From Thermobrachium celere DSM 8682 (GTDB lineage: Bacteria; Bacillota; Clostridia; Clostridiales; Caloramatoraceae): 64,000 bases of DNA. The notes under the pieces are model-generated. The model worked only from the letters and a program-made list of their open reading frames with translations. It had not been told where the DNA came from and searched no databases. The stretch spans positions 1,671,525 to 1,735,524 of the forward strand of contig NZ_HF952018.1 of NCBI RefSeq assembly GCF_000430995.1. Direction: 5' to 3'. Positions 8,835 to 16,788 of the stretch are shown in pieces. Numbering within the stretch: position 1 is the first letter of the stretch; every line of letters begins with the position of its first letter. Position numbers and translations under genes: made by a program.

Positions 8835-9488
8835 ATATTCATTTATTATATTGCTCTCTTTTGTGCTCTCTTTGTCAATTTCCTCTACAATCCTCCCCTT
8901 GTTAATGAATATTATTTTATCGCATATTCTCAAAGCTTGATAGATGTTGTGGGTTACAACCACAATGCATCTATCATTTTTTTTGCTATTTAATATAGCC
9001 TTTTCTATAATCCTTGTATTAATCGGATCAATACTAGCAGTTGGTTCATCTAATAGTATAAGCCCCTTATCCTGTGATAAAACCCTTGCTACTGCTACCC
9101 TCTGCATCTCCCCACCAGATAGATTTGTTGCATTTCTTTTTAGCAAGTCCTTTAACTCTAAAATTTCAACAATATTATTGAAGTTATCTAAATCTGCCTT
9201 AGCCCACTTTACACTCATTTTAATGTTGTCTTCTACAGAACAGTTAAAAATATACGGTTTTTGAGAAAGCACTGAAATTTTAGTATAGGGATTTTCTTCT
9301 TCAATATTGAATTTAATGCTCCCATCTATATCCTTTATTTTACCACTTAATATCTTTAAAAAAGTACTCTTACCAGAACCATTTGGTCCTAATATACCAT
9401 ATATATTCCCATCCTTTAAATTTAAACCTTCTATCTCAAGGTCAAATCCACCTGTTTTATATCTTAAATTATTAATATATACCTCCAT
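8814..9488 (-). CDS. tupC: Tungstate ABC transporter, ATP-binding protein
   Basis: 224-residue ABC ATPase: Walker A GPNGSGKST, Q-loop (SQKPYIF), signature LSGGEMQRVAVARVLSQ, Walker B LILLDEPTASID, and switch His in VVTHN. Last gene of the tupA-tupB-tupC transporter operon (2 nt from the permease gene). Family alone would also allow molybdate or sulfate; the linked TupA-type binding protein decides for tungstate. Convergent and overlapping with gerKC. Confidence 0.88.
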   Translation of the reverse strand: MEVYINNLRYKTGGFDLEIEGLNLKDGNIYGILGPNGSGKSTFLKILSGKIKDIDGSIKFNIEEENPYTKISVLSQKPYIFNCSVEDNIKMSVKWAKADLDNFNNIVEILELKDLLKRNATNLSGGEMQRVAVARVLSQDKGLILLDEPTASIDPINTRIIEKAILNSKKNDRCIVVVTHNIYQALRICDKIIFINKGRIVEEIDKESTKESNIINEYLLYTSS

Positions 9489-9490
9489 AA

Positions 9491-10180
9491 TTAACTCTCC
9501 CTATTAAGCTTTGATATTATTAAATTAACCATAAAAGAGACAATCAATAAAATAATTCCTATTGCAATTGCTCTATCAAAATTACCCATGCTCGTTTGAA
9601 GCACAATATAAGTTGTCATAACTCTTGTTTTATGTTCAATATTGCCTCCAACAAGCATAACTGCACCAACCTCAGATATTGCTCTTGAAAAGCCTAAAAA
9701 TACTGTAGATAATATATTTTGCCTTAATTCTTTAAATATCAATATATATCTACTTTTTCTATCTGCATTTAGATTATATAATTCATCTAAAATATAACTT
9801 CCCTTTGTATTGATTATATTTATTGCTGTACCAGTTATTATTGGAACTATTATAATAACCTGTGCTACTATCATTGCTTTTGGAGTAAACAATATCCCAA
9901 TATAACCTAATGGACCATTTCTAGAAAATAAAATATATACTATAAGCCCTGCTACAACTGGAGGAATAGACATTAGTGTATTAATTATACTTATTAATCT
10001 TTTTTTAAATTTAAAATCCTCTATTGTTATAAGCAAAGCTAAAAAAATACCTATTAAACTTGAAATTGCTGTAGACATAAAAGAAACATAAAGAGATAAT
10101 AGAACTATCTCTATTATGTTTCTATCGAAAGAAATAATAAGCTTTAATGCTCCTATAATTCCCTGATAAATATCCTTCAA
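9491..10180 (-). CDS. tupB: Tungstate ABC transporter, permease
   Basis: 229-residue inner-membrane permease with about five or six helices and the BPD-transporter EAA-like loop (EVGAVMLVGGNIEHKTRVMTTYI region, about residues 165-190). The pattern AISEVGAVMLVGGNI is characteristic of TupB/WtpB-type permeases. Lies 16 nt downstream of tupA and 2 nt upstream of tupC. Confidence 0.88.
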   Translation of the reverse strand: MKDIYQGIIGALKLIISFDRNIIEIVLLSLYVSFMSTAISSLIGIFLALLITIEDFKFKKRLISIINTLMSIPPVVAGLIVYILFSRNGPLGYIGILFTPKAMIVAQVIIIVPIITGTAINIINTKGSYILDELYNLNADRKSRYILIFKELRQNILSTVFLGFSRAISEVGAVMLVGGNIEHKTRVMTTYIVLQTSMGNFDRAIAIGIILLIVSFMVNLIISKLNRES

Positions 10181-10196
10181 TTAAAAACAACTCCTT

Positions 10197-11015
10197 TTAC
10201 CTTTTGGCATTAGGTATGAATAGACTTTCACCAAATTTGTCTTTTCCAAATTCTCCTATTAATCTTTGAGTTTTATCTGATAAAATCCAATTAATAAAAT
10301 CCTCTGCTCCCTTTTTGTTTATTTTGCTATTTTTATTTGGGTTGACTGCTACAACGCCATATTGATTTTTTAAATCTTTGCTTCCCTCAACTAATATTAC
10401 TAAATCTAGTTTATCCTTCATAGTAAGATATGTTGCTCTATCTGAAATAGTATAAGCTCTTTTTTCACTAGCCATTAAAAGGGTTTCTGCCATACCTCTT
10501 CCAACCTTTATATACCAATCACCCTCGGGCTTAATGTTTGCTCTGTTCCATAATTTCATTTCAAACTTATATGTTCCAGATTCATCTGCTCTCGAAACAA
10601 ATTCGGCTTTAGATTTATATATCCTTTCTAGTGCCTGCGAAGCTAAAGATAAACCCTTTACGTGTGCCTTATCTTCACTTGGACCTAAAAGTACAAAATC
10701 ATTATACATCACATCAAAGCGGTAAGTTCCATGGCCATCCTTAACAAACCTTTCTTCATCCTCTTTAGAATGAACTAAAAGAACATCTGCATTGCCATCC
10801 ATTCCAAGCCTTAATGCTTGTCCTGTACCAACAGCAATGACACTTACTTTATACCCATATTCCTTCTCAAACTCTGGCAATATGTAATCTAAAAGCCCAG
10901 AATCACGAGTACTAGTTGTTGTAGCTAATATTAGTTCATTATTAGCTTTTTTAGTACAAGATGTATTTAATAACAATATTAAAGTTAATAAAACTACTAA
11001 AAACATTCTTTTCAC
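10197..11015 (-). CDS. tupA: Tungstate-binding protein TupA, lipoprotein
   Basis: 272-residue extracytoplasmic binding protein. Lipoprotein signal MKRMFLVVLLTLILLLNTSC, then the mature start with the TupA signature TTTSTRDSGLLDYILPEFE, whose Thr/Ser/Arg residues coordinate the oxyanion, and later ADVLLVHSKEDE and SRADESGTYKFE. Starts at GTG (11013-11015), 9 nt after AGGAAAGGAG. Tungstate uptake fits an anaerobe using tungsten-pterin oxidoreductases such as aldehyde:ferredoxin oxidoreductase. The long structured leader suggests cofactor-controlled translation. Confidence 0.92.
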   Translation of the reverse strand: MKRMFLVVLLTLILLLNTSCTKKANNELILATTTSTRDSGLLDYILPEFEKEYGYKVSVIAVGTGQALRLGMDGNADVLLVHSKEDEERFVKDGHGTYRFDVMYNDFVLLGPSEDKAHVKGLSLASQALERIYKSKAEFVSRADESGTYKFEMKLWNRANIKPEGDWYIKVGRGMAETLLMASEKRAYTISDRATYLTMKDKLDLVILVEGSKDLKNQYGVVAVNPNKNSKINKKGAEDFINWILSDKTQRLIGEFGKDKFGESLFIPNAKR

Positions 11016-11016
11016 A

Positions 11017-11120
11017 AGATCAGCTCCTTTCCTAAATGGGAGGTATATTTGTTTCCAAATATACCCTATCGGCTGTACTCCTTAGCATAAGCCTTAGGAT
11101 ATACAGCTCGAAGCTGAACT
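11017..11120 (-). promoter_or_regulatory. Structured 5' leader of tupA, candidate Moco/Tuco-type riboswitch
   Basis: On the minus strand the leader folds into an outer helix (11110-11120 with 11017-11027; AGTTCAGCTTC with GGAGCTGATCT, one mismatch and one G-U), a helix CTGTA/TACAG (11102-11106, 11073-11077) enclosing CCTAAG...CTAAGG, and a perfect 10-bp stem capped by a GAAA tetraloop (11042-11065) followed by CCTCCC. A CCUAAG segment resembles a GNRA tetraloop receptor. The outer helix buries the GGAG ribosome site of tupA, so ligand-stabilised folding would block translation. Moco/Tuco riboswitches are known upstream of molybdate and tungstate uptake genes; assignment here is by architecture and context. 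Confidence 0.5.
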
Positions 11121-11127
11121 AATTATA

Positions 11128-11544
11128 TCACTCTCCAATTATTTTAACAAGAACACGCTTCTTTCTCATTCCATCAAATTCACCATAGAAAATTTGCTCC
11201 CATGGTCCTAAATCTAACTTACCGTTTGTGATGGCTACCACAACTTCTCTTCCCATAATTGTTCTTTTAAGATGAGCATCTGCGTTATCTTCAAATCCAT
11301 TATGCTTGTATTGGCTATATGGCTTCTCTGGTGCTAACTTTTCTAGCCAAACTTCAAAATCATGGTGTAGACCGGACTCATCATCATTTATGAACACACT
11401 TGCAGTTATATGCATAGCATTACAAAGCAGTAGCCCTTCTTTAATACCACTTTCTCTAACGCATTGCTCTAATGTCTGTGTAATATTTACAAATCCCCTT
11501 CTCTTTGGTATTTCAAACCACAACTCTTTTCTATAGCTTTTCAT
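11128..11544 (-). CDS. YjbQ/UPF0047 family protein
   Basis: 138-residue single-domain protein of the UPF0047/YjbQ family (secondary thiamine-phosphate synthase-like). Family motifs seen: [27 protein letters not shown], and the closing [20 protein letters not shown]. Some members have weak thiamine-phosphate synthase activity, but the true role is unsettled. The stop lies only 7 nt before the tupA leader, so tupABC may be partly read through from this gene. Ribosome site GGAGGG precedes ATG. Confidence 0.88.
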   Translation of the reverse strand: MKSYRKELWFEIPKRRGFVNITQTLEQCVRESGIKEGLLLCNAMHITASVFINDDESGLHHDFEVWLEKLAPEKPYSQYKHNGFEDNADAHLKRTIMGREVVVAITNGKLDLGPWEQIFYGEFDGMRKKRVLVKIIGE

Positions 11545-11640
11545 TTTATCCCTCCTATTAAAACATAAAAAGTTTGTTTTTATATATTATACCAAAAGTT
11601 AATTATTATGGTATTATTATTAAACTACTTACAGACTATT

Positions 11641-11691
11641 TTAAAAGCTCCATGTAAGGATTTTAATACTTAAAAATCCTTGCATGGAGCT
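11641..11691 (-). terminator. Terminator of the GH13 glycosidase gene
   Basis: 19-bp stem with one G-U/mismatch (AGCTCCATGTAAGGATTTT at 11646-11664 against 11673-11691), then TTTTAAAAT on the minus strand. Confidence 0.8.
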
Positions 11692-11713
11692 ATATTTAGT
11701 AGAACCCTTTTTA

Positions 11714-13753
11714 TTACTTAACAACAAAAATTGCAACTTCTCCATATTTTAATACAATATCTTCTTCTGTATTATTTACAAATTTAAAATCTCTGTATAT
11801 TGAATTTATAGAAGCAATATCTAAACCTAAAGCCTCTTCTAACTCTTTCTTATTAACTTTAATTGAATCTTCAAAATCCATATTACCAAGTACAAGTAAT
11901 ATTCCTTCTCGTACCTTATATGCAACAGATAATATATTATCATATGGTAATTTACATTTTACATAGTTTGATGAATCTGTTATATAATTTATATATTCTG
12001 CCCTTAATTTTGAAACATCCTCTAAAATACGCATTACTTCTGTATTTTCAGCATTTTCCCAATGAAGTGCATATCTATCAAAGAAGGCTAATTTTCCATA
12101 TAGTGGGTCATTCTTATCTAATAGGTATCTATTCTCTTCCTTTGCATCTAATCCTAAGTTCATAGGCTGTTTTTCTAGTATTTCAAAACCTGATGTTATA
12201 AATGGAACTCCATTTGGTAAAAATGCATTCATTACTGCAACAAACTTTGAGAACTTCTTTCCTCCAAGTCTTGATGCTGCTCTTGGAGTATCTGGAGTTT
12301 CTGCAGCTGCAAAAATAGGTGCCTTTAAATTCTCCATTTCTTCTAAAAGCTTATTAAAATCTCCCTTATAAAATCTTGGTTCAGCAGCCCATGCTGTTCC
12401 TATAATCATATTGTATCCTGCTTCTCTTGCAGAAACATCTCCTTTATTATCTAAAACTTCAGCAATAAAGCAGAAGTCCTCATCAAATTCTCTTGGGTTT
12501 TTAAGAATCATTTCTTCAAGTTCCTTTGGAAGAGCGTGTCCCATATCAATACGTGCACCATCTATACCATATTTTCTTTGATAGCTTGGTATGATATCAG
12601 CTATTCTCTCCCAAAGTTCAGTATTCTTTTGTTTTCCTTTAAATAAATTTGACTTTATTATGTCAAATAATATATATGGAGGTTGATCTTCATCAACATA
12701 TTTTGAAGATTCCTCTGGATTATCAAGGTATAGCCTTAAAAATGTTACATCTGTCCAAGGTGGTTGTGGATCGTTAATACAGTCTGAAAAAGCTGGAGCA
12801 GTAGTTATTCCATACTCTTCTTGAATTAGTTCAAAAAAGTCTAAACTGCTGTCCTTTAAACATTTCTCCTTAATGCTATTCCATTTTTCAGGATCAATTA
12901 CATTTGGTGCACTACAGAACTTTTTAATGTGCTTTTTAACATTTTCACTTACATATACCTTTGGTAGATTTTCTATTGAAGGCTTATCTCCAGCATTAAT
13001 TCCTTCTACATATGGTGGAGCATATGTATCTAATTCATCAATTTTTACCCAATAAAACCATTCAGGATGTTCAAAGATTAAATCACTATCCCTTGCAGAT
13101 GTCCTTGGTATTATGTCTATCATTATTCTTATACCAAGTATGTGACAAGCTTCAACTAATGCTTTAAATTCTTCATCTATTGTAATATCATCTCCTAACA
13201 TTGGATCCTTTAAGGTAGGATCTAGTTCAAAAAAGTTTTTAACAGCATATGGAGAACCCATCTCTCCCTTTTTATATCTCATACTGTTTTTTGAAATAGG
13301 AAGTAGGTATATTGCATCTATTCCCATTCTTTTTAAGTGAGGAAGAAGGGCTATTGTCTTTAAGAATGTTCCTGTATCCTTTAGACCATACTTATTATTT
13401 AATTCTAACTCTCCACTTGCGTCATGGTCATAAGCACTTGTTGTTCTTATTTGCATACCATATACATTTGCCCTTTTTATCCAGTCTCCACCAATGTATC
13501 CCTTCCATCTTCTAGTTGGAACTAATTTAGATAGAGGTTTGCTATAATCCTTGTCCTTATCATAATGAGGTATTATTGTCTTTTTTATACACTCACTGTA
13601 GAATTCATATGGATTGACTGTAATAATTCCTTCTGTCTCATTTAATCCCTTATAACCAAATGAATTCCAAATTGCAGGTACCCTAAACTCAATGTTTTTT
13701 CCTTTTTCAATATTTTCTTCAAGCCTATTTAATATTTTCAATAAACTACTCAT
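11714..13753 (-). CDS. GH13 alpha-amylase family glycosidase
   Basis: 679-residue cytosolic protein (no signal peptide) with a GH13 TIM barrel. Catalytic regions seen: LGIRIMIDIIPRTSARD (region I), YGIDGARIDMGHALP with the nucleophile Asp, FCFIAEVLDN with the acid/base Glu, and AAAETPDTPRAASRL near region IV. The first ~120 residues form a non-catalytic domain. The HPEWFYW element after region I resembles the maltosyltransferase (GlgE-like) and related intracellular branches more than secreted amylases, so substrate may be maltodextrin or glycogen-derived; specificity is not deducible. A LacI-type operator at the transcription start points to carbohydrate control. Stand-alone gene. Confidence 0.82.
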   Translation of the reverse strand: MSSLLKILNRLEENIEKGKNIEFRVPAIWNSFGYKGLNETEGIITVNPYEFYSECIKKTIIPHYDKDKDYSKPLSKLVPTRRWKGYIGGDWIKRANVYGMQIRTTSAYDHDASGELELNNKYGLKDTGTFLKTIALLPHLKRMGIDAIYLLPISKNSMRYKKGEMGSPYAVKNFFELDPTLKDPMLGDDITIDEEFKALVEACHILGIRIMIDIIPRTSARDSDLIFEHPEWFYWVKIDELDTYAPPYVEGINAGDKPSIENLPKVYVSENVKKHIKKFCSAPNVIDPEKWNSIKEKCLKDSSLDFFELIQEEYGITTAPAFSDCINDPQPPWTDVTFLRLYLDNPEESSKYVDEDQPPYILFDIIKSNLFKGKQKNTELWERIADIIPSYQRKYGIDGARIDMGHALPKELEEMILKNPREFDEDFCFIAEVLDNKGDVSAREAGYNMIIGTAWAAEPRFYKGDFNKLLEEMENLKAPIFAAAETPDTPRAASRLGGKKFSKFVAVMNAFLPNGVPFITSGFEILEKQPMNLGLDAKEENRYLLDKNDPLYGKLAFFDRYALHWENAENTEVMRILEDVSKLRAEYINYITDSSNYVKCKLPYDNILSVAYKVREGILLVLGNMDFEDSIKVNKKELEEALGLDIASINSIYRDFKFVNNTEEDIVLKYGEVAIFVVK

Positions 13754-13768
13754 AATATGCCTCCTTAT

Positions 13769-13786
13769 TGTACAAACGATTGCACA
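13769..13786 (-). promoter_or_regulatory. LacI/CcpA-type operator at the GH13 gene
   Basis: 18-bp pseudo-palindrome TGTGCAATCGTTTGTACA on the minus strand with central CG and 7 of 9 symmetrical positions, lying at the predicted transcription start just upstream of the ribosome site. Shape fits a LacI-family sugar regulator or catabolite control site. Confidence 0.45.
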
Positions 13787-13791
13787 TACCT

Positions 13792-13820
13792 ATTATAAAA
13801 CATTTTTTTCAATAAAACAA
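13792..13820 (-). promoter_or_regulatory. Sigma-A promoter of the GH13 gene
   Basis: TATAAT (13792-13797) with a weak -35 TTGTTT (13815-13820) at 17-nt spacing. The operator begins 6 nt downstream of the -10 box. Confidence 0.5.
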
Positions 13821-13901
13821 TATATCAAAACATTTTTATACATAATACATAAAAAGTTTACTATTTATACCGATTTTTTTATACCAATATGAATAAAAAC
13901 A

Positions 13902-13910
13902 TGTTATAAT
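13902..13910 (+). promoter_or_regulatory. Extended -10 promoter of the NlpC/P60 gene
   Basis: TGTTATAAT: consensus -10 with the TGn extension; no good -35. It lies 26 nt upstream of the start codon. Confidence 0.5.
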
Positions 13911-13936
13911 ATACATGGGAGAAAAGGGGGTATAAT

Positions 13937-15004
13937 ATGAAACTTAAGAAGATTGCATTAGGTTTGTCATTATTCTTTATTTTTAGTACAAGCCTAGCCT
14001 TTGCAAGCCCAATACAACAACTAGAACAACAACTACAGGAAACAAAAGAAGAATATAATCAAGTTTTAGAAGAAATTGGACAGATAGAATCTGTTATAGA
14101 AGAAATAGATAATCAGGCATATGAAATACATCTTGAGATAAATAAAAATGAGGATGAAATCCAAAGAATAAATGAAGAAATAGAACTAAAACAAGAGGAA
14201 ATAAAAAAAGCTGAGGAAGAATTCGAAAAAAGGAAAAAGATCGCTGATGAAAGAATTAAAAATATGTATATGAATGGAACAGAAAATTACATTGAACTAA
14301 TCCTTGGTTTTACAAGCTTTAGCGATCTTATATCAAGAATAGAAACTGTAAAAACAATAATCCAATTTGACATAAATGCTCTCGAAGAAATAAATAAAGG
14401 TATTGAAGAACTTAATAAGAAAAAAGAAGAGTTAGAATTATCAAAGGCAAAAATACTTGAACTTAAAAAACAAAACGAACAAAAACTTGCCCTTATAAAC
14501 GAAAAGAAAAAAGAACAACAGAGGTTAATTGCTGAGCTTGAAGCTAAAAAGAAAAAGTATGCTAATCAGATTAAGAAATATCAAGCTCAAATATATCAGC
14601 TATATAATCAAGTTAAAGCAAAAACACAAAAATCTGCATCAAGAGGTTCAACAAATTTTTCTTCTGATGATGTTATTGAATATGCGATGAGATTTTTAGG
14701 AACACCTTATGTATGGGGTGGAACTACACCATCAGGTTTTGACTGTTCAGGCTTTGTAAAATATGTATATTCTCATTTTGGAATAAACTTGCCAAGAACA
14801 TCTAGGGAACAGGCAACCGTCGGACAAGCAGTAAGCTTATCTGAAGCACAACCTGGGGATTTAGTATTCTTCCATAGTCCAATAAGCCATGTTGGTATAT
14901 ATGTTGGAAATGGAATGTATATTCACGCTCCAAGAACTGGAGATGTAGTAAAAGTATCCTCACTAGCTGGAAGAAAAATAACTGTAATTAAGCGTATAAA
15001 ATAA
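13937..15004 (+). CDS. Secreted peptidoglycan hydrolase, coiled coil plus NlpC/P60 domain
   Basis: 355 residues. Signal peptide MKLKKIALGLSLFFIFSTSLAFA, then a long glutamate/lysine-rich coiled coil (about residues 27-225, CwlO/PcsB-like), then a C-terminal NlpC/P60 domain (about 240-355). Catalytic Cys is in FDCSGFVKY, catalytic His in SHVGIYVGNG, third residue in YIHAP. Such enzymes cleave gamma-D-glutamyl-diaminopimelate bonds in wall growth; the coiled coil normally restrains activity until contacted by an FtsEX-type partner. GGGGG ribosome site precedes the ATG. Terminator follows immediately. Confidence 0.92.
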   Translation: MKLKKIALGLSLFFIFSTSLAFASPIQQLEQQLQETKEEYNQVLEEIGQIESVIEEIDNQAYEIHLEINKNEDEIQRINEEIELKQEEIKKAEEEFEKRKKIADERIKNMYMNGTENYIELILGFTSFSDLISRIETVKTIIQFDINALEEINKGIEELNKKKEELELSKAKILELKKQNEQKLALINEKKKEQQRLIAELEAKKKKYANQIKKYQAQIYQLYNQVKAKTQKSASRGSTNFSSDDVIEYAMRFLGTPYVWGGTTPSGFDCSGFVKYVYSHFGINLPRTSREQATVGQAVSLSEAQPGDLVFFHSPISHVGIYVGNGMYIHAPRTGDVVKVSSLAGRKITVIKRIK

Positions 15005-15034
15005 GCCATAGGCTAACCTATGGCTTATTTTTTT
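15000..15034 (+). terminator. Terminator between NlpC/P60 gene and small membrane protein gene
   Basis: Perfect 13-bp stem AATAAGCCATAGG/CCTATGGCTTATT with 4-nt loop, then T run. The convergent small gene ends inside it, so it probably works both ways. Confidence 0.9.
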
Positions 15035-15287
15035 GATACATACTGCTTACACTACCTAATAGATCATGAATAAAGTTAGAACCTCTGCTAATTAAAATAC
15101 CTGTTAAAATAGGACCTAGGTATTTAATAGATAATGGTTCACCTAAAATAGAAAACATGTCTACTTTTGCAGCTATACATATTAATATGCCTACTAGTGT
15201 TGCACCAATTCTATCATAATTAATCTTATCCTTTTGTTTAAATAACTTAAGTGTTTCCCATATAGCTTCAGTTATTAGTGCTAACAA
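15018..15287 (-). CDS. Small membrane protein of unknown function
   Basis: 89 residues (94 if the upstream ATG at 15302 is used). The ATG lacks a ribosome site, whereas GGAAAGGA lies 5 nt before an in-frame TTG at 15287, so TTG is preferred. Two hydrophobic segments (about residues 25-45 and 60-75 separated by a short loop with PLSIKYLGP) and a charged N-terminal helix; composition recalls holin-like or small clostridial membrane proteins but no family is recognised. The 3' end lies inside the shared terminator. Confidence 0.6.
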   Translation of the reverse strand: MLALITEAIWETLKLFKQKDKINYDRIGATLVGILICIAAKVDMFSILGEPLSIKYLGPILTGILISRGSNFIHDLLGSVSSMYQKNKP

Positions 15288-15380
15288 AAAAATCCTTTCC
15301 ATAATAAACTCAATAACTTGCTCTATGTTATTATATTATATAGATTTCAATTTTATAACAAATGAAATTTGAAATTTTTA

Positions 15381-15409
15381 TTGACTCATCCTTCATTTTA
15401 TGTTATCTT
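15381..15409 (+). promoter_or_regulatory. Promoter in the 15.3-15.56 kb intergenic region
   Basis: TTGACT (15381-15386), 17-nt spacer, TATCTT (15404-15409). It points towards a terminator at 15448-15476 with no open frame between, suggesting a short RNA gene. Confidence 0.45.
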
Positions 15410-15415
15410 TATAAC

Positions 15416-15476
15416 AGAAAGTAACTCCATATTCCCTCATTCCCCATATCCGGATTTATTCCGGATTTATTTTTTT
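15416..15476 (+). ncRNA. Candidate C-rich small RNA
   Basis: Predicted ~60-nt transcript between a sigma-A-like promoter and a strong terminator (stem ATCCGGA/TCCGGAT, 5-nt loop, T-rich tail ending in seven T). The unpaired 5' part carries ACTCC, TTCCCTC and TTCCCC, complementary to Shine-Dalgarno sequences, as in the RsaE/RoxS class of regulatory RNAs. No coding potential. Inference only; expression unknown. Confidence 0.4.
15448..15476 (+). terminator. Terminator of the candidate small RNA
   Basis: Perfect 7-bp stem ATCCGGA/TCCGGAT (15448-15454, 15460-15466), loop TTTAT, then TTATTTTTTT. Orientation is plus strand; both neighbouring genes are on the minus strand, so it serves neither. Confidence 0.75.
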
Positions 15477-15524
15477 ACCTTAAGTTAAAAGTTAACATTA
15501 ACGTTCTTTCATAATAATAATATA

Positions 15525-15556
15525 GCCCCATTAATACATAAAAACATTCATGGGGC
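15525..15556 (-). terminator. Probable terminator of the HD-GYP gene
   Basis: GCCCCAT/ATGGGGC stem (15525-15531, 15550-15556) with partly paired loop; the downstream T run is poor. Confidence 0.5.
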
Positions 15557-15563
15557 TTAAAAT

Positions 15564-16625
15564 TTAAACTATAACATTTACAATAGTTATATTGGTCTGC
15601 TTTGCAAGGTCTATCTCAAGAGGTTGTATTGAATTACCTCTTTCATCATATATTATCCTTACAATTGGCTTATCAGGTAAACCCTTGTTATGCTTTACTA
15701 CAAATCCCTCTAAACCATTTGATAGCTTTACGCATACGCCCAATGGATATATTGAAAAGTTATCCTTAAATATCTTAACTAATTCCATATCAAAAAATGT
15801 TCCACTACCACCTAATATAAACTCATAGGCCTCATTTGCTAAAAATCCCTTTCTATATACCCTGTCACTTACAATAGCATCATAAACATCACTTATACAC
15901 GCAATCCTTGCAAATTTTGATATGTTTTCTCCCTTAAGTTGCATTGGATATCCTGAACCATCATATCTTTCATGATGCTCTAATACCACTAATCTACTTC
16001 TTTCACTTAAGTAGTTTATATTTTTTACAATATCATATCCATAAACAGTGTGCTTCTTCATTATTTCAAATTCTTCTGGAGTAAGCTTGCCTTTTTTATT
16101 TAATATCTCTGAAGGTATTTTTGTCTTTCCTATATCATGAAGCAATGCTCCCATGCCTAAGTCCACAAGCATATTTCTTGTATAATTTAAATTAACTCCA
16201 AAAAATAGGGCCAATACACATGTATTTAATGAGTGTATAAATGTATAATTATCAAATGTTTTAAGTTCTAAAAGATAGGTTGAATTTATATCTTTGTTTT
16301 CAAGCAGATACTCAACTATATTTAATATAGTATCTAATGTATTTCTAACTTCATTTACGTTATTATATTGAAGTTTAGAAAATACAGTAGATACAGACCT
16401 CACAGCTTGAGATTTTAGCTGTAGAAACTCAGTATCCTGAGCCTTTATGTCATCGAGGTTGTCATCCTTTATATATAGATACTCTACACCTATGCTTTTA
16501 AGTCTTTTAATATATGTTTCTGTTAATATTACACCTTCTCTTAAAAGTATTGCTCCATCTGCTCCAAGTATGCTTTGTCCTAACTCGTCTCCTGGCTTAA
16601 CTCTTTCTATGCTGACTAGTCTCAT
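15564..16625 (-). CDS. HD-GYP domain protein, probable cyclic-di-GMP phosphodiesterase
   Basis: 353 residues. N-terminal ~100 residues are a DUF3391-like region (VKPGDELGQSILGADGAILLREGVILTE). HD-GYP domain at about 120-300: HSLNTCVLALFF, LLHDIGKTKIP with the metal-binding HD pair, HTVYGYDIVK, EHHERYDGSGYP and DVYDAIVSDRVYR. All key metal ligands are present, so hydrolysis of cyclic di-GMP is expected. The ATG at 16625 follows GAGGTG by 7 nt and is preferred over an ATG ten codons upstream. Short C-terminal beta domain. No linked GGDEF protein. Confidence 0.9.
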   Translation of the reverse strand: MRLVSIERVKPGDELGQSILGADGAILLREGVILTETYIKRLKSIGVEYLYIKDDNLDDIKAQDTEFLQLKSQAVRSVSTVFSKLQYNNVNEVRNTLDTILNIVEYLLENKDINSTYLLELKTFDNYTFIHSLNTCVLALFFGVNLNYTRNMLVDLGMGALLHDIGKTKIPSEILNKKGKLTPEEFEIMKKHTVYGYDIVKNINYLSERSRLVVLEHHERYDGSGYPMQLKGENISKFARIACISDVYDAIVSDRVYRKGFLANEAYEFILGGSGTFFDMELVKIFKDNFSIYPLGVCVKLSNGLEGFVVKHNKGLPDKPIVRIIYDERGNSIQPLEIDLAKQTNITIVNVIV

Positions 16626-16661
16626 TAATCTACACCTCGTAACAAAAAGTGACACATTTTT

Positions 16662-16690
16662 ATTTTAAAATTTATTTTAATTAAAATCAA
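16662..16690 (-). promoter_or_regulatory. Promoter of the HD-GYP gene
   Basis: TTGATT (16685-16690), 17-nt spacer, TAAAAT (16662-16667) on the minus strand, about 30 nt upstream of the chosen ATG. Confidence 0.5.
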
Positions 16691-16761
16691 TACAATTATT
16701 TAAAATTTTACTTAAATTAACTAATTTTAATAAACTAATATTTTAATGCACTAAAAAGTTA

Positions 16762-16788
16762 AAGAAGGACAACTATCCTGCCCTTCTT
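16762..16788 (-). terminator. Probable terminator of the Cys-rich protein gene
   Basis: 7-bp stem AAGAAGG/CCTTCTT (16762-16768, 16782-16788) followed on the minus strand by TTTAACTTTTT; overlaps the stop codon. Confidence 0.45.
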
